Of a stretch of DNA of 51,514 nt, positions 8,014-18,065 are shown one piece after another. The stretch lies in contig JAURVK010000074.1 in the NCBI GenBank assembly GCA_030655535.1, positions 1 to 51,514 of the forward strand. The letters are read 5' to 3'. The position numbers and the translations under genes were made by a program. Every line of letters starts with the position of its first letter. Positions within the stretch are counted from its first letter, which is position 1. Source of the stretch: Methylobacter sp. (GTDB lineage Bacteria > Pseudomonadota > Gammaproteobacteria > Methylococcales > Methylomonadaceae). Below the pieces are notes generated by a model. It was not told the origin of the DNA, made no database searches, and saw only the letters and a program-made list of their open reading frames with translations.

Positions 8014-9846
8014 TCACTGATACTCGCCATAAAGCTTTGCATAAAGGCCGTTTTGGTTGAGCAAGGTTTCATGCCGTCCATGTTCGCAGATTTTACCCTG
8101 TTCAAAAACATAAACATGGTCGGCCTGCTTAACGGCGCTCAGGCGATGGGCAATAATGATGGTGGTGCGGCCTGTTAAAAACTCTGTCAGCGCCTGATGT
8201 AGTTTGTGTTCTGTTTCGCTGTCCAGCGCCGAGGTGGCTTCATCCAGTATCACCACTTTGGGATCGGCGACGATCATTCTGGCAATAGCCATGCGTTGTC
8301 GCTGGCCGCCGGAAAGCCGCATGCCCAGTCGTCCGATGATGGTATCCAGTCCTTGAGGCAGATCCGCTACGATGTCTTTTAATTGCGCGATAGTCAGTGC
8401 ATTCCATAATATGGCATCGGTAGCCGGTTTACCCATCGTCAGGTTGGCGCGGATGGTGTCGTTGAACAGTACAGGGTGCTGCAGGACGGTGACGACATTT
8501 TCTCTGACGACTTCCAGACCGATCCGGTCGATGGCGACTTCATCGTAATAAATCTGGCCGCTGTCGGGCGGGTACAGGCCGATCAGGGTTTGTATTAAGG
8601 TTGATTTGCCGCCGCCGCTGGCTCCGACCAACGCCACTTTGTCACCCGCTTTGATTTTCAGTTGAATGCCGTCGAGTATTTTTTCATGCTGGGCTATCCT
8701 GTCCGGCACCCCCCGGGTAAATGCCAATTCGCTGTAACTAAAGTGCAGGTTTTCTACGCGCAGGGACACGGTTTTTTTGTTTAAAAACGGATTTTCCAGA
8801 TGGGGATAATGCGGTTCCTGTTTCAGCGCGTTAAGCCGGTTGATGCGGACTAATGCGGCCTTGGCGGCATAAAAGGCGTATTGGATGCTCAGGATTTCCT
8901 GCACCGGCGCCATCATGAACCAGAGATAACCGAACACCGCCAGCATTTGCCCGATGCTGAGGTCGGAATAAAATACCATCAGCATCGCAGAGGCGCGGAA
9001 TATGTCGAAGCCGAACAGAAATACCAGAAAACTCAGGCGCGATGCGGCATCGCTTTTCCAGGCAAAAGCGGTGGAAAAATCCTTAACTGACCGAGCCGAT
9101 TCGATCAGCTGCTGACAATAATGTTTCTCGCGGTTGCTGGCGCGTATTTGATGGATGGCTTCCAGGGTTTCGGTCAAGGATTGTTGGAAAATTTCAAAAG
9201 CGGAGTTTTCCTTTGATTTAAGGTCTTTAACGCGAGAGCCGATAATACGGGTGAAATAAATGACTGCCGGATTCAGCAGCAGGATAAATAAACCCAGTTG
9301 CCAGTGCATCCATAATAAAATGACGGCGGTGCCGATAATGGTCAGTCCGGCGACCAGCAGTTTGCTGACGGTGGTGCCGATAAAGGTGTCGATGGTATCC
9401 AGGTCTTTGACCAGATGGGTCGCTACGGTGCCGGTGCCCAGGCTTTCGTATTCGGACATCGAAATGTTTTGCAAATGCCCGATCAGGTCGGTGCGGATGC
9501 GGAACACGATGTCCTTGGCAATACAGGAAAATTGGCGGGACTGAATGATGTTGAAAATGATCGCAATAATGCGCAGCACAACGCTGATCAGCAAAACAAC
9601 GCCGATATACAGAATGGGGATTTGCCAGGCTACAGGAAACAGCAGATTAACGGTTTTAGTGATAATGCCGGGTTTGTACAATAGGACTTCATCGACCAGT
9701 AGCGGCATCAGCAACGGCACCGGAACGCTGGCAATGGTCGCCAGAATGGCGATAAAATGAGAGCCGATCAGTTCTTTTTTGTGTTCTAACGCAATTTGGT
9801 AGATAGTGTTCCAGTTGTATGATTTTGTCGCCTGTTTTGATTGCAC
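8014..9846 (-). CDS. ABC exporter, fused permease-ATPase (MsbA/type IV exporter-like)
   Basis: A 610-residue half transporter that presumably works as a homodimer exporting a lipid or hydrophobic compound. Seen: about six membrane helices in the first ~330 residues, then a nucleotide-binding domain with Walker A GASGGGKST, Q-loop QHPVLF, signature LSGGQRQRMAIAR, Walker B VVILDEATSALD and the H-loop AHRLS. The degenerate glycine-rich loop (GGGKS) is still compatible with activity. The substrate cannot be read from sequence; it is not close enough to confirm as MsbA and no lpxK is adjacent. ATG 9846 is accepted from the track. Confidence 0.9.
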   Translation of the reverse strand: MQSKQATKSYNWNTIYQIALEHKKELIGSHFIAILATIASVPVPLLMPLLVDEVLLYKPGIITKTVNLLFPVAWQIPILYIGVVLLISVVLRIIAIIFNIIQSRQFSCIAKDIVFRIRTDLIGHLQNISMSEYESLGTGTVATHLVKDLDTIDTFIGTTVSKLLVAGLTIIGTAVILLWMHWQLGLFILLLNPAVIYFTRIIGSRVKDLKSKENSAFEIFQQSLTETLEAIHQIRASNREKHYCQQLIESARSVKDFSTAFAWKSDAASRLSFLVFLFGFDIFRASAMLMVFYSDLSIGQMLAVFGYLWFMMAPVQEILSIQYAFYAAKAALVRINRLNALKQEPHYPHLENPFLNKKTVSLRVENLHFSYSELAFTRGVPDRIAQHEKILDGIQLKIKAGDKVALVGASGGGKSTLIQTLIGLYPPDSGQIYYDEVAIDRIGLEVVRENVVTVLQHPVLFNDTIRANLTMGKPATDAILWNALTIAQLKDIVADLPQGLDTIIGRLGMRLSGGQRQRMAIARMIVADPKVVILDEATSALDSETEHKLHQALTEFLTGRTTIIIAHRLSAVKQADHVYVFEQGKICEHGRHETLLNQNGLYAKLYGEYQ

Positions 9847-9929
9847 GGGATTTGATCGGGATGTTTAGTGAGCGCTTGATTATATCCGTCTGAAACCCTC
9901 TTTAGGAATATATTTACTGTGAGTGAGCT

Positions 9930-11834
9930 ATGAAGTACCTGCGTGGAGAACTGTTGTTGTGTCTGTTTTTGTTTTCCGGCACAGTGCTTGGCAATACGCT
10001 CAGCCAGCAAAGAAATGATTTCTTGCAGGCAGAAAAGCTGATTGCTCAAGGACAAACTGGCGCATTTTTAGAGCTGAGCGCTTCATTGATCGATTATCCT
10101 CTGTACCCTTATCTGCGCTATCTGTGGTTAAAGGATAATTTGCACGACACCGACAAAATTCTTGATTTTTTGTCGTCATATCAGGAAACGCGTTACGCCG
10201 GGTCGTTGACGTTTAAATGGCTGGATTATCTCGCTAAGAATGAGCGTTGGAACGAGTTTTTGCAGCATTATAAACCAACCGAAAATAGCGCTCTCGAATG
10301 CCAATACAGTTTAGCGATCTATAATAAGGGTGATAAACAGCAGGCATTAAATACCGCTAAACGCTTGTGGGTAAGCGGAGATTCGTTGCCGCAAGCATGT
10401 GACCCGCTCTGGTCGATATTGATGAACTCGCCCGATTTTACGCCGGAATTGATTTGGCGGCGATTTGAACTGGCCTTGAACAAAGATAATGTCTCGGTGG
10501 CCGAATACGTGCGTCGGTTGATGAGTAAAACAGATCAGAATGTTGCCGACCTTTGGTTGCAGGTTCATCAAAAGCCTTCTTTAATAGAAGACAGTCATTT
10601 TTTAAATAAGCATAATGAACAATCCGGGCGTATTTTTGCGCATGGCGTAGACCGCTTGGCAAAGTCTGATTTGAGTCAGGCCGTCAGGCTTTGGGATACT
10701 GGAAAACGCGCTTTTTGGATAGATAATCAGGTTTTCATGCAGTTGGAGCGCCGTCTCGCGCTTGGCATGGCATACCGTCGAGATACAGGCGCCTATTACC
10801 GCTTAAGCCAATTGCCTGTTGTCGATTCCGAAGTCAATGAATGGAAGGTCAGGGCGGCTTTGCTGGAACAAAATTGGCAGCATGTCAGCGAGGCGCTGAA
10901 GGCTTTGACGACTGAAGAGCAGCAAACCTCAAAATGGCAATATTGGCAAGCCAGGGCGCTGGAGAAAACCGGGAGCTTTGTGCAGGCGCAGGCGCTATAC
11001 AATAAGGCCGCTGAAGACCGAAGTTTTTACGGTTTTTTGGCCGCTGATAATGTTCATAAGCCTTATCGATTTGCCAATAAGCCGATTTTTTCGGAGGAAA
11101 GTGAGCTTAAAAGCTTAGCCGACGAAACCGATTTTAAGGTGATCCGGGAGTTGAATTTACTGAACAGGGACGCAGAGGCCAAACGGCAATGGTGGTATGC
11201 GGTCAATAAATTAAGCAAAGAGCGGCGTATAGTCGCAGCCAAACTGGCGCAGCGTTGGCACTGGGATCAAATTGCCATTGTTACCCTGGTTAAAGCGGAT
11301 TATTGGGATGATCTGGCGTTGCGTTTTCCGGTTAATTATTCGGACCAAATTCATAATAATGCGTCTCGGAACAATCTCGATCCGTCCATTGTTTTTGGCC
11401 TGATTCGGCAGGAAAGCATCTTCAATAAAGATGCCGAGTCAGCAGTCGGCGCGCGTGGCTTAATGCAAATCATGCCTAAAACCGGTATGCAAATAGCCCG
11501 CGAACTCAAGGAACAATGGCGGTCGGATCAAAGTCTGTTTGATTCCGATGTTAATATCAGGTACGGCGCTTATTATTATAAGAAACTGCTCAATCGATTT
11601 CAGGGGCACTTTGCCTTGGCTATTGCGGCTTATAACGCCGGACCGGGGCGGGTGGCAAGATGGTTGCCGAGTGTTAACGCTATGCCGGCAGATATTTGGA
11701 TAGAAACGATCCCGTTTAAAGAAACCCGAAAATATGTTGCTGCCGTGCTTTATCATTCCATTATTTATCAGGAAATCATGCAAAAAGAAGGCTTGAAGAT
11801 AAAGGAATTGATGCTTGATGTGTTGCCCGGCTAA
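9930..11834 (+). CDS. slt: soluble lytic murein transglycosylase (Slt70 family)
   Basis: Cleaves the MurNAc-GlcNAc bond of peptidoglycan in the periplasm, forming 1,6-anhydro ends. Seen: a signal peptide (LLLCLFLFSGTVLG), a long alpha-helical superhelical U/L region typical of Slt70, then the catalytic SLT domain with E495 in IRQESIFN, GARGLMQIMPKTG and AIAAYNAGPGRVARW. Length 634 aa matches the family. It is divergent from the ABC exporter and followed by fabA 73 bases on, probably a separate transcription unit. Confidence 0.93.
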   Translation: MKYLRGELLLCLFLFSGTVLGNTLSQQRNDFLQAEKLIAQGQTGAFLELSASLIDYPLYPYLRYLWLKDNLHDTDKILDFLSSYQETRYAGSLTFKWLDYLAKNERWNEFLQHYKPTENSALECQYSLAIYNKGDKQQALNTAKRLWVSGDSLPQACDPLWSILMNSPDFTPELIWRRFELALNKDNVSVAEYVRRLMSKTDQNVADLWLQVHQKPSLIEDSHFLNKHNEQSGRIFAHGVDRLAKSDLSQAVRLWDTGKRAFWIDNQVFMQLERRLALGMAYRRDTGAYYRLSQLPVVDSEVNEWKVRAALLEQNWQHVSEALKALTTEEQQTSKWQYWQARALEKTGSFVQAQALYNKAAEDRSFYGFLAADNVHKPYRFANKPIFSEESELKSLADETDFKVIRELNLLNRDAEAKRQWWYAVNKLSKERRIVAAKLAQRWHWDQIAIVTLVKADYWDDLALRFPVNYSDQIHNNASRNNLDPSIVFGLIRQESIFNKDAESAVGARGLMQIMPKTGMQIARELKEQWRSDQSLFDSDVNIRYGAYYYKKLLNRFQGHFALAIAAYNAGPGRVARWLPSVNAMPADIWIETIPFKETRKYVAAVLYHSIIYQEIMQKEGLKIKELMLDVLPG

Positions 11835-11907
11835 AAATTGAGCTGATTTTTTTTGATGCCTGTTAGATAATGCACAGTTTAGAATAATAATAATTACGTT
11901 AAGGTAT

Positions 11908-12432
11908 ATGAAGAATATGGGGAAACAGCACAGTTTTACTCGCGAAGAGTTGTTGATGTCCGGCAGGGGAGAACTTTACGGGCCGAAAAATGCGCAATTA
12001 CCTCTGCCAAATATGTTGATGATGGATCGCATTACCCTGATTACCGATGAAGGCGGCGCATACGGAAAGGGCGAGATTGTTGCCGAACTGGATATAACGC
12101 CCGACTTATGGTTTTTCGACTGCCATTTCCAGGGCGATCCGGTGATGCCCGGTTGTTTGGGTCTGGATGCGATGTGGCAATTGGTCGGTTTTTATTTGTG
12201 CTGGATGGGCGGTCCTGGTAAAGGACGCGCTTTGGGAGTGGGCGAAGTTAAATTTACCGGGCAAGTTCTGCCCACCGCCAAGAAAGTGATTTATCGAATC
12301 AATTTAAAAAGAGTGATTATGCGGAAGTTGGTTATGGGTATCGCTGATGCCACTATGGAAGTTGATGGTAAGGTGATTTATGAGGCTAACGATTTACGAG
12401 TTGGTCTATTTACTTCCACACAAGATTTTTAG
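11908..12432 (+). CDS. fabA: 3-hydroxydecanoyl-ACP dehydratase/isomerase
   Basis: Dehydrates 3-hydroxydecanoyl-ACP and isomerises the trans-2 product to cis-3, starting unsaturated fatty-acid synthesis. Seen: catalytic histidine in [14 protein letters not shown], the downstream aspartate in [13 protein letters not shown], and KFTGQVLP. Two in-frame starts exist: 11908, with AAGG only three bases upstream, and 11917, which puts the catalytic histidine at residue 70 and gives a length close to the well-studied enzyme. I keep the track start but consider 11917 at least as likely. fabB follows by 11 bases, forming the usual anaerobic unsaturated-fatty-acid pair. Confidence 0.95.
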   Translation: MKNMGKQHSFTREELLMSGRGELYGPKNAQLPLPNMLMMDRITLITDEGGAYGKGEIVAELDITPDLWFFDCHFQGDPVMPGCLGLDAMWQLVGFYLCWMGGPGKGRALGVGEVKFTGQVLPTAKKVIYRINLKRVIMRKLVMGIADATMEVDGKVIYEANDLRVGLFTSTQDF

Positions 12433-12443
12433 AGGCATTAGCA

Positions 12444-13667
12444 ATGAAAAGAGTCGTAGTAACCGGTTTAGGCATTGTTTCCAGCATAGGGAATAACCGA
12501 AAAGAGGTTGTCGATTCCCTAAAAGAAGGCAGTTCAGGCATCGTTTTTGCAGACGTTTATAAGGACATGGGGTTCCGCAGTCATGTTCACGGGCCTATCA
12601 ATATCGACTTAGACGCATTCATCGACCGTAAAATCAAGCGTTTTATGGGCGATGGCGCTGCGTTCAACTATATTGCGATGCAGCAAGCGATTGACGATTC
12701 CGGCTTGGGGGAATCGGAGGTGTCGAATTTCAGAACCGGTCTGGTGATGGGGTCGGGCGGTCCTTCAACGTCAAATATTGTTGAAGCGGCCGATATTTTG
12801 CGCGAAAAAGGTATTAAACATGTCGGGCCCTATAGGGTGCCCAGAAGCATGTCCAGCACCAATACCGCCTGTCTGGCGACGCCTTATAAAATTAAGGGGG
12901 TCAATTACACAATCAGTTCGGCCTGTGCAACCAGCGCCCACTGTATCGGTCATGCGATGGAATTGATCCAGATGGGCAAGCAGGATGTGGTGTTTGCCGG
13001 CGGCGGTGAAGAAGTGCACTGGACCATGTCGATGCTGTTCGATGCGATGGGCGCATTGTCATCCAAATACAACGATACGCCGACTACAGCGTCGAGACCT
13101 TACGATGAAACGCGTGACGGTTTTGTGATTTCCGGCGGCGGCGGCGTGTTGGTGATTGAAGAACTGGAACATGCCAAAGCCCGGGGCGCGAAAATCTACG
13201 CAGAACTGACCGGTTACGGCGCAACTTCCGACGGTTACGACATGGTGCAGCCTTCAGGCGAAGGCGCCGTGCGTTGTATGCAGCAAGCGATGGCGACTAT
13301 CAAGGACTGCAAGATCGATTATATCAACGCCCACGGCACCAGCACTCCGGTCGGCGATACCAAGGAACTTGAAGCCTTGCGCAATGTGTTCGGTCAGGAT
13401 GACGTGCCGTTAGTCAGTTCCACAAAATCGCTGACCGGTCATGCATTAGGTGCGGCAGGCGTTAACGAGGCGATTTATTCGTTGTTGATGATGGAAGAAA
13501 ACTTTCTCAGCGCATCGGCTAATATCATCCAGCTTGATCCGGGCGCCGCAGGCATTCCGATCGTGCGCGAACGCAAAGACAACATTACCTTAAACACCAT
13601 CATGTCGAACAGTTTCGGATTCGGCGGCACCAACGCGACGCTGATCTTTCAGCGTTATAACGGCTAA
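12444..13667 (+). CDS. fabB: 3-oxoacyl-ACP synthase I
   Basis: Condensing enzyme that elongates the cis-3-decenoyl-ACP made by FabA and general acyl-ACPs. Seen: the catalytic triad C161 (SSACATSAH), H297 ([11 protein letters not shown]) and H333 ([10 protein letters not shown]), plus the C-terminal [12 protein letters not shown] glycine-rich loop. Length 407 aa is normal. Its pairing with fabA supports FabB over FabF. It is followed by a gap holding a palindromic repeat and then ttcA. Confidence 0.95.
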   Translation: MKRVVVTGLGIVSSIGNNRKEVVDSLKEGSSGIVFADVYKDMGFRSHVHGPINIDLDAFIDRKIKRFMGDGAAFNYIAMQQAIDDSGLGESEVSNFRTGLVMGSGGPSTSNIVEAADILREKGIKHVGPYRVPRSMSSTNTACLATPYKIKGVNYTISSACATSAHCIGHAMELIQMGKQDVVFAGGGEEVHWTMSMLFDAMGALSSKYNDTPTTASRPYDETRDGFVISGGGGVLVIEELEHAKARGAKIYAELTGYGATSDGYDMVQPSGEGAVRCMQQAMATIKDCKIDYINAHGTSTPVGDTKELEALRNVFGQDDVPLVSSTKSLTGHALGAAGVNEAIYSLLMMEENFLSASANIIQLDPGAAGIPIVRERKDNITLNTIMSNSFGFGGTNATLIFQRYNG

Positions 13668-13757
13668 CACACGCGAGTCCTACATTATAATGGGACACGG
13701 ATAAGGCGGATTTAAGCCTAGGTTTGCCATGGTTAAGTGGCGAAGTTATTGGCTGCT

Positions 13758-13801
13758 GGAGTGCAGGCTTTGCCTGCAAGCACAAGCAAAGCTTGCACTC
13801 C
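13758..13801. repeat. 44-bp palindromic repeat GGAGTGCA...TGCACTCC (copy 2)
   Basis: GGAGTGCAGGCTTTGCCTGC followed by AGCACAAGCAAAGCTTGCACTCC-type sequence; nearly identical to copy 5 at 51470. It lies between fabB and ttcA and could act as a hairpin separating the two units. The rest of the 230-base gap shows nothing recognisable. Confidence 0.85.
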
Positions 13802-13895
13802 TGGTTACCTCCGTGTCGCTTAGAGACATCTGCTTTTTGGCATCCGCGTCCTATTTTCTAACTACCAAGTAGTTTCCTTTTTTTAAATACTGACC

Positions 13896-14852
13896 ATGTC
13901 AGATCCAAATAAAAAATCCACCCTACAATTTAACAAGTTACAAAAACATTTGCGGCATACGGTCGGCGATGCGATTGCCGACTACAATATGATCGAAAAC
14001 GGCGACAAGGTCATGGTGTGCTTATCCGGCGGCAAGGATTCGTTCACCCTGCTGGATATCCTGATGCACTTGCAAAAAACGGCGCCGGTCGAATTTGAAC
14101 TGATTGCGGTCAATCTGGATCAGAAGCAGCCCGGTTTTCCCGAGCACGTATTGCCGGAATACTTGGCATCGCTGGGTGTGCCGTATCATATTATCGAAAA
14201 AGATACTTACAGCGTGGTAAAACGAGTCATTCCCGAAGGCAATACCACCTGCGGGCTGTGTTCGCGTTTGCGGCGCGGCACTTTATACGGTTATGCCGAA
14301 GCCAACAATGTCACCAAAATCGCTTTGGGCCATCATCGCGACGACATACTTGAAACCTTTTTCCTGAATATTTTTTACGGCGGCAAATTAAAAGCGATGC
14401 CGCCCAAGTTGTTAAGCGACGATAAGAAAAATATTATTATCCGGCCTTTGGCGTACACCCGCGAAAAAGACATCGAACGCTTGGCGGTATTTAAAAATTA
14501 CCCGATTATTCCCTGCAACTTGTGCGGCTCCCAGGAAAACCTGCAACGTCAAGCCATGAAAGTCATGTTGAAAAGTTGGGATAAGCAGTTTCCGGGACGC
14601 TTAGAAACCATTTTTACCAGTCTGAAAAATGTCGCGCCCTCGCAGTTGGCCGATACGCAGTTATTCGATTTTGCCGGGTTAACGCGCAGCCAACAAGCCG
14701 AAGAACAGGTGATGACCTTTATCGCCAGGGATGGTGTGTATGCCGTAAACCTGCCGGGAGCAGGTTCGGCGATTGCCAGGGATGGAGTGTATGCCGCTAG
14801 CCAGTCGGGAGCTGGCGCGGCGAATGCCGGTTTGGACGTGTTGGCTCAGTGA
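13896..14852 (+). CDS. ttcA: tRNA cytidine-32 2-sulfurtransferase with repeat-derived tail
   Basis: Thiolates C32 of certain tRNAs using an Fe-S cluster and ATP. Seen: the PP-loop SGGKDS at residues 44-49, and the cluster cysteines C119-x2-C122 (CGLCSR) and C207-x2-C210 (CNLC). The normal protein ends near the [10 protein letters not shown] segment and a short helix. Here the last ~43 residues ([15 protein letters not shown], then [15 protein letters not shown]) are translated from two tandem copies of a 53-bp palindromic element, so the tail is an acquired extension. The catalytic core is intact, so activity is expected. The stop overlaps the next gene's GTG (GTGA). Confidence 0.94.
   Translation: MSDPNKKSTLQFNKLQKHLRHTVGDAIADYNMIENGDKVMVCLSGGKDSFTLLDILMHLQKTAPVEFELIAVNLDQKQPGFPEHVLPEYLASLGVPYHIIEKDTYSVVKRVIPEGNTTCGLCSRLRRGTLYGYAEANNVTKIALGHHRDDILETFFLNIFYGGKLKAMPPKLLSDDKKNIIIRPLAYTREKDIERLAVFKNYPIIPCNLCGSQENLQRQAMKVMLKSWDKQFPGRLETIFTSLKNVAPSQLADTQLFDFAGLTRSQQAEEQVMTFIARDGVYAVNLPGAGSAIARDGVYAASQSGAGAANAGLDVLAQ
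14721..14825 (+). repeat. two tandem copies of a ~53-bp ATCGCC...GGCGAT element inside ttcA
   Basis: Copy A is 14721-14773: ATCGCCAGGGATGGTGTGTA, TGCCG, an inner hairpin AACCTGC/GCAGGTT, then GGCGAT. Copy B starts at 14772 (ATTGCCAGGGATGGAGTGTA), with inner hairpin GCCAG/CTGGC, and ends in GGCGAAT; the two share two bases. The same core is at 24820-24844 (minus) and 31672-31696 (plus). The terminal hexamers are complementary, so each unit can fold on itself. Confidence 0.85.
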
Positions 14853-15586
14853 CCCAGATTGTTCTATTTACCGATTTTGGGTCGTCCGGCCCCTATATCG
14901 GGCAAATGGAATCGGTGTTACGGCAGCTAGCGCCGAATGTGCCGGTCATTAATCTGCTGAGTAATGCTCCGGCAGCCGATCCCCGTTTAAGTTCCTATCT
15001 ATTGGCCGCATTGCGGCACAGTTTTCCAGTAAACAGCATTTTTCTGGCTGTGGTTGACCCCGGCGTTGGCGGCATCCGCAGAGCCGTTGTGTTGCAGGCT
15101 GACGGACAAACCTTTGTCGGGCCGGATAATGGCTTGTTGAATACCGTCGCCGTTCATTCTCAAGATACGCAATGGTCTGAAATTATCTGGAGACCGGAAC
15201 AGTGCTCGATGAGTTTTCACGGTCGGGATCTATTCGCCCCTGTTGCCGCAAAGCTGGCTATCAATGCGGGGAATGATTTATTGCGGCCATTTGACCGGAA
15301 TGATCTAAGCGCTTGGCCTCAAGATATGGCCGAAGTGATTTATTTCGATTATTACGGCAATGCGATGACCGGCTTGCGCTACAGTATTGCCTTTTCCGGC
15401 AAGACTTTAATCATCAATGATATTACAATCCAACAGGCCGACACCTTCGGTGCAGTCGAAGAACAACAGGTTTTTTGGTATAAAAATTCCAGCGGGTTGG
15501 TCGAAATTGCGGTCAATAAAGGCAGAGCAGAACAGCAACTGAGTCTGAAACTGGGAATGCCCATTATTTTTTCGGCCGAGTGCTAG
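14849..15586 (+). CDS. SAM hydroxide adenosyltransferase family protein (DUF62)
   Basis: Belongs to the SAM-dependent chlorinase/fluorinase fold family; non-halogenating members hydrolyse S-adenosylmethionine to adenosine and methionine. Seen: N-terminal [48 protein letters not shown] and a C-terminal beta domain. GTG 14849 overlaps the ttcA stop and gives 245 residues, the usual size. There is no halide-binding loop I can recognise, so a hydrolase is more likely than a halogenase. Why it is coupled to ttcA is unclear. Confidence 0.85.
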   Translation: MTQIVLFTDFGSSGPYIGQMESVLRQLAPNVPVINLLSNAPAADPRLSSYLLAALRHSFPVNSIFLAVVDPGVGGIRRAVVLQADGQTFVGPDNGLLNTVAVHSQDTQWSEIIWRPEQCSMSFHGRDLFAPVAAKLAINAGNDLLRPFDRNDLSAWPQDMAEVIYFDYYGNAMTGLRYSIAFSGKTLIINDITIQQADTFGAVEEQQVFWYKNSSGLVEIAVNKGRAEQQLSLKLGMPIIFSAEC

Positions 15587-15609
15587 CAGGACAAATCGCT
15601 AACTCGGGA

Positions 15610-15637
15610 TGAACAGCCCCGGCTAATAGTTTATAAT
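15610..15637 (+). promoter_or_regulatory. candidate sigma-70 promoter for prfB
   Basis: A perfect TATAAT at 15632-15637 with TGAACA (4 of 6 to TTGACA) 16 bases upstream, about 65 bases ahead of the prfB ATG. Assigned by pattern only. Confidence 0.35.
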
Positions 15638-15701
15638 TACGCCCACTCAAGTTTTCACCGACCTGCGTTAGGTCTCGATTGTCATTAATTAAATACACCC
15701 C

Positions 15702-16800
15702 ATGCAAGAAATAAATCCGATCAAAAACAAAATAGCCGACTTAAAAAGCCGTGGCGATGCCCTTAGGAGGTATCTTTGACTTTGACCTTAAGAACGAGCG
15801 TTTAGTCGAAGTTTTAAGGGAACTGGAGAATCCTAAAATCTGGGATAAGCCCGAAGAAGCGCAGGCTTTGGGTAAAGAGCGCGGCCAGTTGGAAGTCATT
15901 GTTAACACCATTAATGATTTGGAACGCGGCCTTGGCGATGCCGAAGAACTGCTGCTGATGGCGGTCGAAGAAGACGATGAGGACACGGTTGAAACCGTCG
16001 TCGATGATCTGGAACACTTTGAAAAAAGGGTTGCAGACCTGGAGTTTCGCCGCATGTTCTCAGGGCAAATGGATGCCAATAACGCTTTTTTGGACATACA
16101 GTCCGGCTCCGGCGGCACCGAGGCCCAGGACTGGGCATCCATCATCGAGCGCATGTATTTGCGTTGGGGCGAGCGCAAAGGTTTTAAAACCGAATTGATT
16201 GAAGAATCGCAAGGCGATGTGGCCGGCATCAAAAGCGCCACCATCAAGTTCGAAGGCGAATATGCGTTCGGCTGGTTGCGTACCGAAACCGGCGTACATC
16301 GCTTGGTCAGAAAATCGCCGTTCGATTCGGGCAATCGCCGCCATACCTCGTTTGCGTCGGTGTTCGTATCGCCGGAAATCGATGACGATATAGACATCGA
16401 TATCAATCCCGCCGATATACGTGTCGATGTCTACCGTGCCAGCGGCGCGGGCGGTCAGCATATCAATAAAACCGAATCGGCGGTGCGCATGACTCACAAT
16501 CCGACCGGCATCGTCGTGCAATGCCAGAGCGACCGCTCGCAGCATAAAAACCGCGATACCGCGATGAAGCAATTGAAAGCCAAGTTGTACGAGCTGGAAA
16601 TGCGTAAACGCAGCGAGACGGCTCAGGCCTTGGAAGACACCAAGTCGGATATAGGCTGGGGCAGCCAGATTCGTTCCTATGTACTGGATCAGTCGCGGAT
16701 CAAGGATTTGCGCACCAGCGTAGAAACAGGCAACACCCAGGCGGTTCTGGATGGCGATCTGGATCAGTTTATCGAGGCTAGTTTGAAGAGCGGCTTGTAG
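15702..16800 (+). CDS. prfB: peptide chain release factor 2, programmed +1 frameshift
   Basis: Recognises UGA and UAA stop codons and triggers peptide release. The ORF track shows only the second frame from 15751. The real start is ATG 15702; after 25 codons the ribosome reaches CTT TGA C at 15774-15780, preceded by the internal Shine-Dalgarno AGGAGG, the classic autoregulatory slippery site, and shifts +1 to GAC at 15778. Joined, the product is 365 residues, the standard RF2 size. Seen downstream: the stop-codon recognition motif SPF (KSPFDS) and the GGQ catalytic loop ([11 protein letters not shown]). In-frame TGA at 15777-15779 is therefore not a mutation. Confidence 0.97.
15765..15780 (+). 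promoter_or_regulatory. RF2 programmed frameshift site
   Basis: AGGAGG, three bases, CTT TGA C. The internal Shine-Dalgarno and the CTTTGAC slip sequence match the conserved RF2 autoregulation site: low RF2 delays termination at UGA, allowing the +1 shift and more RF2. Confidence 0.95.
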
Positions 16801-16877
16801 GCGGTTACCCTGCGGATTTTTTTTAATTACGAATCCATCTATTCACTCATTTTAATTATCCTTAAATATCAATCATT

Positions 16878-18065
16878 ATGAAAATAGAAGCATTGCGTGT
16901 TAAAAACTTTAAAGCCTTCAAAGACATTAAATTAACCAATCTTCCGGCAATTTCTGTTTTTATAGGCGCAAACGGAACGGGCAAAACAACGCTGTTTGAT
17001 GTTTTTGGCTTTTTGCGCGATGCCTTGCAAGATAATGTTCGAGTAGCTTTACAAAAACGTGGCGGCTTTAAAGAGGTGATAACACGCGGTGAAAAAGGTT
17101 CGATTGAAATTGAAATTAAATTCCGGGAACATGATGATAGGTCGCATAGCCCTTTAGTCACTTATTCTTTAATTATTGAACTGGATGATAATCAACCGGT
17201 TGTTAAGCGCGAAATACTTAAATATAGACGTGGAGCGAAAGGACAGCCTTGGCATTTTCTGGATTTTAAGAAAGGCTCAGGCATGGCGATTACTAACGAA
17301 AGCAGCTACGAAGATAAAGAATCAAAAGAAACTAAAGAAGAACAAACCGTTGACTCGCCGGATATTCTGGCCTTAAAAGGCTTAGGTCAATTTCAACGCT
17401 TTAAAGCGGCTAATAGTTTTCGTAAGTTGATTGAAAGTTGGCATGTGTCTGATTTTCATATCGGTGATGCTAGGCCAAGCCAAGAAACAGGCTATGCCGA
17501 ACATCTTTCAACACGCGGCGAAAATATGGCGTTGGTTGCTCAGTTTATGTACGAGAATCATCGCTTAATCTTTAACGATATTCTCGCAAAAATGGCGCAA
17601 CGAGTACCCGGTGTTTCCAATGTGGAAGCGACAGACACCGAGGACGGACGCATTCTGTTAAGATTTCAAGATGGCTCTTTCAAAGATCCATTTATTGCCC
17701 GTTATGTTTCGGATGGTACGATTAAAATGTTTGCTTACCTTTTATTGCTGCATGATCCGAATCCGCATCCGTTATTGTGTGTAGAAGAACCGGAGAATCA
17801 GTTATATCCGAGCCTATTTTGCGGTTTAGTGGAAGAGTTTCGAGATTATGCAGATAAAGGCGGACAAGTCATGATTTCTACGCACTCGCCCGATGTTTTA
17901 AATCATATTAAACTCAGTGAAATTTTCTGCTTAATTAAAAAACAAGGCATTACGGTTATTGAGCGGGCCAGTGAAAATCCTTTGCTAGTTAATTTAATTA
18001 AAGAAGGTGATTTGCCGGGAGCTTTATGGAAACAAGGCTTATTTAATGGGCTTAATCCTCAATGA
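16878..18065 (+). CDS. AAA_21/AAA_15 ATPase (OLD/RecF-like), ATPase of a two-gene cassette
   Basis: A 395-residue ATPase of the ABC/SMC-like group used in many anti-phage systems. Seen: N-terminal RVKNFKAFKDIKL, Walker A GANGTGKTT at residues 30-38, a signature-like YVSDGTIKMFAYLLLL, Walker B LLCVEEPENQLYP and the H-loop region STHSPDVLNH. A charged coiled insert (KEDKESKETKEEQT type) lies mid-protein. Its stop overlaps the next gene's ATG (ATGA), so the two are coupled. It separates prfB from lysS, which are often adjacent, and looks more AT-rich than its neighbours. Function as a sensor or motor for the partner is inference. Confidence 0.85.
   Translation: MKIEALRVKNFKAFKDIKLTNLPAISVFIGANGTGKTTLFDVFGFLRDALQDNVRVALQKRGGFKEVITRGEKGSIEIEIKFREHDDRSHSPLVTYSLIIELDDNQPVVKREILKYRRGAKGQPWHFLDFKKGSGMAITNESSYEDKESKETKEEQTVDSPDILALKGLGQFQRFKAANSFRKLIESWHVSDFHIGDARPSQETGYAEHLSTRGENMALVAQFMYENHRLIFNDILAKMAQRVPGVSNVEATDTEDGRILLRFQDGSFKDPFIARYVSDGTIKMFAYLLLLHDPNPHPLLCVEEPENQLYPSLFCGLVEEFRDYADKGGQVMISTHSPDVLNHIKLSEIFCLIKKQGITVIERASENPLLVNLIKEGDLPGALWKQGLFNGLNPQ

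Noticed and set aside
14849-15586. DUF62 protein as a fluorinase or chlorinase
   Set aside because: No halide-specific loop recognised, and most bacterial members are SAM hydrolases.
15777-15779. In-frame TGA near the start of prfB, suggesting a pseudogene
   Set aside because: AGGAGG and CTTTGAC form the conserved RF2 programmed frameshift site; the joined product has full normal length.
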